Below, piece by piece: positions 1-5,231 of a DNA stretch of 5,914 nucleotides. A program made the translations under genes and the position numbers. Positions within the stretch are counted from its first letter, which is position 1. The number at the start of each line of letters is the position of its first letter. The stretch spans positions 1 through 5,914 of the forward strand of contig JAFOMV010000215.1 in NCBI GenBank assembly GCA_017418765.1, read 5' to 3'. The notes under the pieces are model-generated. The model did not search any database. It worked only from the letters and a program-made list of their open reading frames with translations, and was not told the DNA's origin. Source of the stretch: Ruminococcus sp. (GTDB lineage Bacteria > Bacillota_A > Clostridia > Oscillospirales > Ruminococcaceae).

Positions 1-86
1 CCTGTGAATATATTCAGCTTTTTTTCAAGAGGGATGACAGCCTCTCTGATAACTGCAAGATTGCGGATGTAGATCTCTTTTAACAT
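1..86 (-). CDS. recN: RecN, DNA repair ATPase (N-terminal fragment, cut by window edge)
   Basis: RecN is an SMC-like ATPase that acts early in repair of DNA double-strand breaks, on the nucleoid. Only the first 28 codons plus two bases are present. The peptide begins MLKEIYIRNLAVI and runs through PLEKKLNIFTG, the conserved RecN start that lies just before the Walker A motif (ETGAGKS in the family), which would fall beyond the window. The ATG at 86-84 has a strong GAGGAGGT ribosome site at 106-99, 12 nt upstream. Ten bases separate it from the argR stop, and the ribosome site lies within the last argR codons, so the two genes are probably co-transcribed and translationally linked. argR followed by recN is the usual order in Firmicutes. 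Identity rests on a short but very characteristic N-terminus. Nothing can be said about whether the rest of the gene is intact. Confidence 0.88.
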   Translation of the reverse strand, partial: MLKEIYIRNLAVIREAVIPLEKKLNIFT

Positions 87-96
87 ATAAACTGCC

Positions 97-540
97 TTAC
101 CTCCTCGGGAAAAGCTCGCTCCTGAATTTCTTTGAAAGCTTCTTTGCGTCGTCTTCTGTTCTGACTAAGATGAAAATTGTATCGTCACCTGCGATAGTTC
201 CCACAACGCCCTGATGGTTGACAGAATCTATAGCTGCACAGGTTCCCTGAGCCATACCTGCACGGCATTTCAGCACGATGGTATTCATGGCATAATCCAC
301 GGATATGACAGCTTCCTCAAAGAGACTTTTCTCCTCTGCGGCTGCGGCAGGGAGAGCGTATCTGAATTCGCCGTTCTCGTCACGCTGTTTCACCAGATTC
401 AGCTGCTGGATATCTCTTGAAAGTGTGGCCTGTGTTGCCTTTATCCCGTGTTCTGCCAAAAGCTCGATGAGAAGCTCCTGAGTTCCCACAGCCTGTTCAG
501 AAATTATCTCAAGTATAAGTTCATGTCTGCGATTTTTCAT
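97..540 (-). CDS. argR: Arginine repressor ArgR/AhrC
   Basis: This is an arginine-responsive transcription regulator, 147 aa, the usual family length (about 150). ArgR/AhrC hexamers bind ARG boxes to repress arginine biosynthesis genes and, in Bacillus, to activate catabolism. Residues 1-70 form the winged helix-turn-helix, with the recognition segment TQATLSRDIQQL at about 36-47 and the near-invariant Ser41-Arg42. A short Ala/Glu linker (64-70) leads to the C-terminal hexamerisation and arginine-binding domain, with the signature GTIAGDDT at 114-121; Asp119-Asp120 correspond to the arginine-binding acidic pair. I chose the ATG at 540 rather than the in-frame upstream ATG at 582 because the protein then starts MKNRRHELI as in the family and has AGGAG at 553-549 with 8 nt spacing; the longer form would also run into nadK. 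It follows nadK by 11 nt and precedes recN by 10 nt. Autoregulation is possible but no clear ARG box was found at its start. Confidence 0.96.
   Translation of the reverse strand: MKNRRHELILEIISEQAVGTQELLIELLAEHGIKATQATLSRDIQQLNLVKQRDENGEFRYALPAAAAEEKSLFEEAVISVDYAMNTIVLKCRAGMAQGTCAAIDSVNHQGVVGTIAGDDTIFILVRTEDDAKKLSKKFRSELFPRR
99..106 (-). promoter_or_regulatory. recN ribosome binding site inside the argR 3' end
   Basis: The minus strand reads GAGGAGGT here, a near-perfect anti-SD match. It lies within the final codons of argR (the two terminal Arg codons, AGG AGG) and the first base of its stop codon. It sits 12 nt upstream of the recN ATG at 86, a slightly long but usable spacing. Ribosomes finishing argR would cover this site, which favours coupled translation. 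Confidence 0.75.
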
Positions 541-548
541 TTGGGCAT

Positions 549-553
549 CTCCT
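549..553 (-). promoter_or_regulatory. argR ribosome binding site overlapping the nadK stop
   Basis: The minus strand reads AGGAG, 8 nt before the argR ATG at 540. Its first two bases are the last two of the nadK stop TAG (554-552). This decides the argR start against the in-frame ATG at 582. Confidence 0.75.
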
Positions 554-1412
554 ACTTTATTGGCTTGCACATCTTTGTGCAAAGCGACTCATGGAAGGAA
601 TTTCCGATAATATCGATGAATTTGATATTTTTCTTTCCTCTGTGTATCTCAATTGAATCCGATTCATGAAGGTCAGCAAAGTGTTCGCCGTCCACATTTA
701 TGACCATACACTCTCCCTTTGAAATGGGAGTGGTGTTCTTCATGCGCAGCCGTCTGCCTGCTGCAAAGAGGGTAGCTCTTGAGAAAAGAGAATGAGGACA
801 GATAAGTGTCATTTCGATACATTCCATGTCAGGCTCGATGATGGGACCGCCTGCTGACAGTGCATAGGCAGTTGAACCTGAGGGCGTACTGAAAAGGACA
901 CCGTCCGCACGATATCTTCCAACCAGATAATCCTCAGAATACACCTCAAAATCACATATTCTGAAGCTTCCTGAACGCCCCTGAACTTCGTTGAGGGCAG
1001 TACGCTCGATATCGCCTTCGGGAGTATGACAGACCACATCGAGAGTCATACGCTCGGATATCTCGTAGTCCCCTGTTTTCAGCTTTTTCAGCTTGTCGAG
1101 CTGATCGGATTCCAGACCTGCCATAAAACCGAGAGTTCCTGTATTTATGCCAAGCAGCTTTGTATCCTTGCCCAGCAGAAATTTAGCACATCGCAGTATC
1201 GTACCGTCGCCGCCTATGGCAAGCACCACATCTGCGGTATCGGCGGATATGCTCATATCCTCGAAAATCACATGGGGCTTGTCAGCAAAATCGCTTCTGA
1301 AATCCTCGCTGACAGCTACCTCTATGCCAGCCTCCGCCAGCACATCGCAGGCTTCACGGGCACAGCTGAGAGCATTTCTTTTCTGAAAATTAGGATATAA
1401 CGCTGCTTTCAT
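552..1412 (-). CDS. nadK: NAD kinase (ATP- or polyphosphate-dependent)
   Basis: NadK phosphorylates NAD+ to NADP+ in the cytoplasm and is the main source of the NADP(H) pool. It is 286 aa, typical for the family. The diagnostic GGDGT motif is at 67-71 (context VVLAIGGDGTILR), whose Asp acts in catalysis. It is followed by LLGINTGTLGFMAGL at 86-100, the LNE segment at 140-142, the second signature with DGVLFSTPSGSTAY at 170-183 and SAGGP at 186-190, and the late DGE at 241-243. Two details differ from the common family text: Ser178 in TPSGSTAY where Thr is usual, and SRATLF after CPHSL where a Pro is common. The ATG at 1412 has AAGGAG at 1424-1419 with 6 nt spacing. It begins 10 nt after the tlyA stop and ends 11 nt before argR, so it is most likely an internal operon gene. 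NADPH made from its product also serves DXP reductoisomerase, downstream of Dxs in the MEP pathway. Confidence 0.96.
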   Translation of the reverse strand: MKAALYPNFQKRNALSCAREACDVLAEAGIEVAVSEDFRSDFADKPHVIFEDMSISADTADVVLAIGGDGTILRCAKFLLGKDTKLLGINTGTLGFMAGLESDQLDKLKKLKTGDYEISERMTLDVVCHTPEGDIERTALNEVQGRSGSFRICDFEVYSEDYLVGRYRADGVLFSTPSGSTAYALSAGGPIIEPDMECIEMTLICPHSLFSRATLFAAGRRLRMKNTTPISKGECMVINVDGEHFADLHESDSIEIHRGKKNIKFIDIIGNSFHESLCTKMCKPIK

Positions 1413-1418
1413 AACGAT

Positions 1419-1424
1419 CTCCTT
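1419..1424 (-). promoter_or_regulatory. nadK ribosome binding site overlapping the tlyA stop
   Basis: The minus strand reads AAGGAG, 6 nt before the nadK ATG. Its first two bases are the last two of the tlyA stop TAA (1425-1423), so ribosomes terminating on tlyA end on the nadK initiation site. Confidence 0.75.
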
Positions 1425-2208
1425 AAAGCTTGATAAAGGAACTGTCCGTCAGCTCCCTGAAATCATGGTAAACAGGTGTTCCGCTGCCTTTGCAGAGTTT
1501 CACCAGATATTCTATATTTCCGCTTCCGCCCTTGATGGGAGAATAGGTGTACTTCTCGCACACAAATCCGAGTGACGAGGCAAAAGCGTCTATCTCCTCA
1601 AGAACACGGATATGCACCTTTCTGTCCTTGACTATGCCGTGCTTGCCGATGTCCTTCCTGCCTGCCTCAAACTGCGGCTTTATGAGCACAGCACCGCATC
1701 CGCCTTCCTTCATGAGTTCGTATATCTTCGGCAGTATCTTCGTAAGGGAGATAAACGATACATCCGCACATACAAAGTCTGCCTGTCCGCCCAGATCATC
1801 AGCGGTAATGTTCCTGATATCAGTGCCCTCAAGGTTCTCCACTCGTTCGTCATTCCTGAGCGACTCCGCAAGCTGATCGTGCCCCACGTCAACTGCGAAG
1901 ACCTTTGCAGCGCCATTTTTCAGCATAAGATCGGTGAATCCGCCTGTGGATGCACCAATATCAAGACAGACCTTTCCGTTGAAATCGAGGCTGAATTCCT
2001 CCGCTGCCTTTTCAAGTTTAAGGGCGCCTCTGCCTACATATTTCTCAGTCTCGCAGGATTCGATGACATCGCTCTCCGATACATTATCCGAGGCTTTTTT
2101 TGCGGTCATACCGTTGACAGCAACGCTGCCTGATGATATCATTTCCTTCGCAGTCTGCCTGCTTCGTGCGATACCCCTTGCAACCATTTCAGCGTCAAGT
2201 CTTGCCAT
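1423..2208 (-). CDS. tlyA: TlyA/YqxC-type rRNA 2'-O-methyltransferase (S4 + FtsJ domains)
   Basis: TlyA-family enzymes transfer a methyl group from SAM to ribose 2'-OH of cytidines in rRNA (C1920 of 23S and, in some bacteria, C1409 of 16S); loss causes capreomycin resistance in mycobacteria. The older name hemolysin A is misleading. The protein is 261 aa. Residues 1-60 form an S4 RNA-binding domain (start MARLDAEMVARGIARSR; SGSVAVNG about 26-33). An FtsJ/RrmJ Rossmann domain follows, with GRGALKLEKA at 59-68, the SAM loop LDIGASTGGFTDLML at 82-96, ADVSFISL at 148-155, KPQFE at 177-181 and GNIEYL at 230-235. Lys64, Asp149, Lys177 and Glu233 fit the K-D-K-E catalytic tetrad. I chose ATG 2208 because AGGAG at 2221-2217 is 8 nt away; the GTG two codons upstream (2214) would have only 2 nt spacing. 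The start overlaps the dxs end by 14 nt. Which rRNA sites it methylates cannot be told from sequence. Confidence 0.94.
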   Translation of the reverse strand: MARLDAEMVARGIARSRQTAKEMISSGSVAVNGMTAKKASDNVSESDVIESCETEKYVGRGALKLEKAAEEFSLDFNGKVCLDIGASTGGFTDLMLKNGAAKVFAVDVGHDQLAESLRNDERVENLEGTDIRNITADDLGGQADFVCADVSFISLTKILPKIYELMKEGGCGAVLIKPQFEAGRKDIGKHGIVKDRKVHIRVLEEIDAFASSLGFVCEKYTYSPIKGGSGNIEYLVKLCKGSGTPVYHDFRELTDSSFIKL

Positions 2209-4093
2209 TTGCACTGCTCCTGCTGCGGATGAGCTCCGCCATCTTATCGCTTGTCAATCCAAGCTTATCAAGGCATGACTGTGCCGAAGCCTGCTTGATA
2301 AAACCATTTGCACATACTCTGCTGTATTCTCCGCTGTAAGCTATCTCCGCCAGCATATCTCCTACTTTCTCGGAAATACTGCCGCTGCCCGAAGCCTCCT
2401 CAAAGAAAATGATATGCTTATACTTTTTCATCTCGTCAACAAGGCTCTTATCGAGAGGGAAAATCTTTGTCAGCTTCAGGATATCAAAGCTTATATCTTC
2501 TTTTTTCAGCATCTCCTGAGCTTCATAGGCTTCATTGCAAATCCTGCCGTAAGTAATGATAAGGGTATCGCTTCCGCCCTCTCTCATGAAAAGGTACTCA
2601 GTGCCGAGACGTGAGAGCAGCTGTCTTGATTTTTCTGAGCCACGTGGATATCTTATGGCACACAGTCCCTTGTCTGCATATATAGCCTTTTTCATGCACA
2701 TTCTCAGTTCCTCGTAGCATGAAGGTGAGTATATGACTGTATTCGGGATAGATGTAAGCATTGGAACGTCGAAAAGCCCCTGATGGGTCTCGCCGTCCTC
2801 ACCGACGATACCTGCACGGTCAACCCCCAGTATCACATGAAGTTTTCCTATAGAAACATCATGTATAAGCTGGTCATAAGCTCTTTGCAGAAATGTGGAA
2901 TATACGGCAAATACGGGTATCATACCCATTGAAGCCAGTCCGCCTGCAAAGGTAACAGCGTGCTGCTCGGCGATCCCCACATCATAGAATCTTTCGGGAT
3001 ATGCCGCACGGAAATACTGCAAGCCGGTGCCGTACTTCATAGCCGCAGTAATTGCACATATCCTGTTGTCAGTCTTCGCTATCTTCACAAGCTCCTTGCC
3101 GAAAACTGTTGAGTAGCTGTCCTCTGCGGAAACTTCGGGATTGCCTGTAGCAATATCAAAGCGTGAGATACCGTGATATTCTCCCGGATTCTGCTCGGCA
3201 GGTCCGTATCCCTTTCCTTTTATAGTCTTCACATGGATGAATACAGGACTGTGATAGTGTTTCGCTGTGTGTATAACGTCTTCCAGCTCTGAAAGACTGT
3301 GACCATTGACAGGCCCCAGGTAAATGAATCCCATATCCTCGAACATTGTACTGTTTTCAAGGATATTCGATCTTACAGAATCCTTGACGTTCTTCAGACC
3401 TTTTTCAACACTGTTTCCGACAATAGGAATCTTTCTGAGACCTTCTTTTACAGCCTGCTTAGTATTATAATACTTTTCCGAACTTCTGAGCGTAGTAAGA
3501 TACTTCGACAGCGAACCTACACTTTTGGATATGGACATATTGTTATCATTGAGTATAACTATAAGATTGTTACGTCTGTCCCTTCCGCAGTTATTCATAG
3601 CTTCATAGAACATTCCGCCTGTCATAGCGCCGTCACCTATGACTGCTACGGTATAGTTATCCTTGCCCTGAAGCTTCATAGCCTCTGCAATGCCGCAGGC
3701 AACAGATACAGATGTGCTGCTGTGACCGCTGATAAATGTATCGTGTTCTGATTCCTCAGGCTTAGGGAATCCCGATATGCCGTTTTCCTGACGGATAGTG
3801 CCGAAACTTTCCAGTCTTCCTGTAAGTATCTTATGGGTATAAGCCTGATGTCCCACATCCCATATTATCTTATCGTCAGGCGAATCAAAATTACGATGTA
3901 TCGCAACAGTAAGTTCCACAGCTCCGAGATTAGAAGCGAGATGGCCGCCGTTTTTTGATATTGTAGATATAAGCAGTCCTCGTATCTCTTTGCACAGAGT
4001 ATGACATTGAGATATAGAAAGTTTTTTAAGGTCTTTCGGAAGATCGAGATCTTTAAGCTCAACTTTGTCAGTTCTATTTATATTTTCCTTCAT
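2195..4093 (-). CDS. dxs: 1-deoxy-D-xylulose-5-phosphate synthase (DXS)
   Basis: Dxs condenses pyruvate and glyceraldehyde 3-phosphate, with loss of CO2, to DXP. It is the first step of the MEP isoprenoid pathway, and DXP also feeds thiamine and, in some bacteria, pyridoxal phosphate synthesis. It is a cytosolic homodimer needing thiamine diphosphate and Mg2+. From the ATG it is 632 aa, close to the usual ~620. The N-terminal transketolase-like domain carries GGHLASNLG (49-57; His51), DVGHQAY (79-85) and GHSSTS (123-128). The diphosphate/Mg site is GDGAMTGG (153-160) with NDNNMSIS (182-189). The pyrimidine-binding domain carries GIAEQHAVTFAGGLA (373-387), with catalytic Glu376, and DRAGIVGEDGETHQG (425-439). 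The C-terminal transketolase domain spans about 505-625. An in-frame TTG three codons upstream (4102) is an alternative start. The 39-nt gap after ispA carries a strong ribosome site and a hairpin. The stop overlaps tlyA by 14 nt. No disruption is seen. Confidence 0.96.
   Translation of the reverse strand: MKENINRTDKVELKDLDLPKDLKKLSISQCHTLCKEIRGLLISTISKNGGHLASNLGAVELTVAIHRNFDSPDDKIIWDVGHQAYTHKILTGRLESFGTIRQENGISGFPKPEESEHDTFISGHSSTSVSVACGIAEAMKLQGKDNYTVAVIGDGAMTGGMFYEAMNNCGRDRRNNLIVILNDNNMSISKSVGSLSKYLTTLRSSEKYYNTKQAVKEGLRKIPIVGNSVEKGLKNVKDSVRSNILENSTMFEDMGFIYLGPVNGHSLSELEDVIHTAKHYHSPVFIHVKTIKGKGYGPAEQNPGEYHGISRFDIATGNPEVSAEDSYSTVFGKELVKIAKTDNRICAITAAMKYGTGLQYFRAAYPERFYDVGIAEQHAVTFAGGLASMGMIPVFAVYSTFLQRAYDQLIHDVSIGKLHVILGVDRAGIVGEDGETHQGLFDVPMLTSIPNTVIYSPSCYEELRMCMKKAIYADKGLCAIRYPRGSEKSRQLLSRLGTEYLFMREGGSDTLIITYGRICNEAYEAQEMLKKEDISFDILKLTKIFPLDKSLVDEMKKYKHIIFFEEASGSGSISEKVGDMLAEIAYSGEYSRVCANGFIKQASAQSCLDKLGLTSDKMAELIRSRSSANGKT
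2217..2221 (-). promoter_or_regulatory. tlyA ribosome binding site inside the dxs 3' end
   Basis: The minus strand reads AGGAG within the last codons of dxs. Spacing is 8 nt to the ATG at 2208 but only 2 nt to the GTG at 2214, so it decides the start in favour of the ATG. Confidence 0.65.
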
Positions 4094-4103
4094 TTTATGC
4101 AAT

Positions 4104-4120
4104 GCAGAGCAATGCTCCGC
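4104..4120 (-). promoter_or_regulatory. Hairpin between the ribosome site and the start of dxs
   Basis: On the minus-strand RNA, GCGGAGC (4120-4114) and GCUCUGC (4110-4104) pair over 7 bp with one G-U wobble, closing an AUU triloop. There is no U-tract, so it is not a rho-independent terminator. It lies between the GGAGGAG ribosome site and the dxs start, and sequesters a second GGAG. Folding would cut the distance from GGAGGAG to the ATG from 29 to about 12 nt. The base-pairing is seen directly; a role in translation is inference. Confidence 0.5.
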
Positions 4121-4122
4121 AG

Positions 4123-4129
4123 CTCCTCC
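4123..4129 (-). promoter_or_regulatory. Strong but distant ribosome binding site for dxs
   Basis: The minus strand reads GGAGGAG three bases after the ispA stop (TAA at 4135-4133). It is the best SD match before dxs, but it is 29 nt from the ATG at 4093 and 20 nt from the TTG at 4102, too far for normal use unless the intervening hairpin folds. A weaker GGAG at 4118-4115 is 12 nt from the TTG and 21 nt from the ATG. Confidence 0.5.
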
Positions 4130-4132
4130 GTA

Positions 4133-5026
4133 TTAGTTTTTTCTTTTCAGCAGCATCTCTGTAAGCTGTCTGAGGAAGCTGTTATCTTCAAATTTTTCAA
4201 GGCATCGCATCGCCTCGTCTGTAATATTCCCTGCGATCTCCTGAGCCTTTTCAACTCCGTAAATGGTAACGAAAGTGGTCTTGTTCTCCTCCTCATCACT
4301 TCCCACAGGCTTGCCCAGTTCTTCGGTAGTGCTGGTAACATCAAGGATATCGTCAATTATCTGGAAAGCAAGTCCCAGCTTGTAGCCGTATTCCTTGGCA
4401 GCCTCAATGACAGTGCTGTCAGTGCAGCCTGCACATATACAGCCCATAATGCATGAGACCGAGATCAGTTCACCTGTCTTATGGCGGTACATATTTCTCA
4501 GGTTCGCCTCATCCACATCATTTCTCTGCTCATTCTGCATATCTATGACCTGTCCGCCTATCATGCCGTTTTTGCCGACAGCACGGGCAAGCTCGGAAAT
4601 TATCCTTATCTTCTGCTCAGGAGAGAGCTTCTCATCGTCGGCGATAAGTCCGAACGGCAGCACGGAAAGTGCATCGCCTGCAAGAATAGCCATAGCTTCA
4701 CCGTGAGCCTTATGGCATGAGAGCCTTCCACGTCTGTAGTCGTCATCATCCATAGCAGGGAGATCATCGTGGATAAGTGAAAAAGTGTGTATCATCTCGA
4801 TAGCAGCAGCAGGTGCAGAAGCATTGCTGATATCGCCGCCAAGAGCATTGCAGAAAGCGTACACAAGTACGGGACGTATCCTTTTCCCGCCTGCTTCAAG
4901 GGAATAATTCATTGCTTCAATTAGATCCTTCTGTGCATCGGTCTCGGAAGAATGTGCATTATATTTTCTCAGGTCATCCTCCACAAGGCTGATGTATTCC
5001 GAAAATTTATCCTTAAAATCACTCAT
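4133..5026 (-). CDS. ispA: Short-chain trans-prenyl diphosphate synthase (farnesyl diphosphate synthase, IspA-like)
   Basis: This enzyme adds isopentenyl diphosphate to DMAPP and GPP to make farnesyl diphosphate, the precursor of undecaprenyl lipid carrier and quinone side chains. It is 297 aa, normal for the family. GGKRIRP at 46-52 binds diphosphate. The first aspartate-rich motif, DDLPAMD at 87-93 in the context HDDLPAMDDDDYRRGR, has the four-residue DDxxxxD spacing of bacterial type II FPP synthases. GEAMAILAGDAL is at 109-120, HKTGEL at 182-187, and the second Asp-rich motif, DDILD at 225-229, follows GLAFQII. Phe82 is five residues before the first motif, where a bulky aromatic residue limits chain length and so favours FPP; GGPP cannot be excluded. 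I chose the ATG at 5026: the in-frame ATG at 5056 has its GGAGG directly abutting it. The start overlaps the xseB stop (ATGAGTGA, 8 nt) and has only a weak GGAA upstream, suggesting translational coupling. Together with dxs it makes an isoprenoid pair. Confidence 0.95.
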   Translation of the reverse strand: MSDFKDKFSEYISLVEDDLRKYNAHSSETDAQKDLIEAMNYSLEAGGKRIRPVLVYAFCNALGGDISNASAPAAAIEMIHTFSLIHDDLPAMDDDDYRRGRLSCHKAHGEAMAILAGDALSVLPFGLIADDEKLSPEQKIRIISELARAVGKNGMIGGQVIDMQNEQRNDVDEANLRNMYRHKTGELISVSCIMGCICAGCTDSTVIEAAKEYGYKLGLAFQIIDDILDVTSTTEELGKPVGSDEEENKTTFVTIYGVEKAQEIAGNITDEAMRCLEKFEDNSFLRQLTEMLLKRKN

Positions 5027-5231
5027 ATTGTTTTTCCGACAGCGCTGTACCGTCATCCTCCGTTATTTTGATCTGAGCCTCGTCAAGCTGTTTTCTGCAT
5101 AATGCCGCAGCCTTAACGCCTTCGCCGTAAAGCTCCACAGCTTTTTCAAGGGGAATATCGCCCTTTTCCAGTTCTGAAACTATTCTGCTCAGTTTTGTCA
5201 TATTTTCTTCAAAGGTTATTCTTTCTTCCAT
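5019..5231 (-). CDS. xseB: Exodeoxyribonuclease VII small subunit
   Basis: XseB is the small helical subunit of exonuclease VII, which degrades single-stranded DNA from both ends into oligonucleotides; several XseB copies bind the coiled-coil region of each XseA. At 70 aa it is of normal length. It shows the family pattern: FEENMTKLSRIVSELEKGD (7-25), then IPLEKAVELYGEGVKAAALC (26-45) and CRKQLDEAQIKI (45-56), two long helices around the conserved LE-G-PLE turn, ending in an acidic tail. The ATG at 5231 overlaps the xseA stop by one base (TAATG), and a GGTGGT ribosome-site-like element at 5242-5237 lies 5 nt upstream. The end overlaps ispA by 8 nt. Translation is therefore probably coupled on both sides, which fits a fixed subunit ratio with XseA. 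Confidence is high despite the small size because of motif and position. Confidence 0.95.
   Translation of the reverse strand: MEERITFEENMTKLSRIVSELEKGDIPLEKAVELYGEGVKAAALCRKQLDEAQIKITEDDGTALSEKQYE

Noticed and set aside
19..32. A-AAA-AAG slippery heptamer in recN codons 20-23
   Set aside because: It matches the bacterial -1 frameshift heptamer in phase, but it encodes the conserved EKKL of RecN, only a weak 4-bp palindrome follows, and the window ends before any alternative frame can be judged.
537..548. Mini-ORF ATG-CCC-AAA-TGA whose stop overlaps the argR ATG (ATGA)
   Set aside because: The AGGAG directly abuts this ATG with no spacing, so it cannot serve it, while the spacing suits the argR ATG. 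Three codons are expected by chance.
609..629. aatatc / gatatt inverted repeat with a 9-nt loop near the end of nadK
   Set aside because: Only 6 AT-rich base pairs with no U-tract; it encodes part of KFIDII in nadK and would be unstable as RNA.
541..720. Possible promoter for argR within the end of nadK (TTGAGA, TATTAT on the minus strand)
   Set aside because: No pair of -35 and -10 hexamers with good matches and 16-18 nt spacing could be found, so a promoter is not supported by sequence alone.
1612..2133. 173-codon open frame on the plus strand opposite tlyA
   Set aside because: It lies wholly antisense to a gene with clear TlyA motifs, has no ribosome site I can see and its translation resembles no family I know; it is a shadow of tlyA codon use.
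3299..3751. 150-codon plus-strand open frame opposite dxs
   Set aside because: It is antisense to conserved Dxs motifs, with no ribosome site or recognisable domain. The plus-strand frames at 1026-1400 and 4001-4456 are rejected for the same reason.
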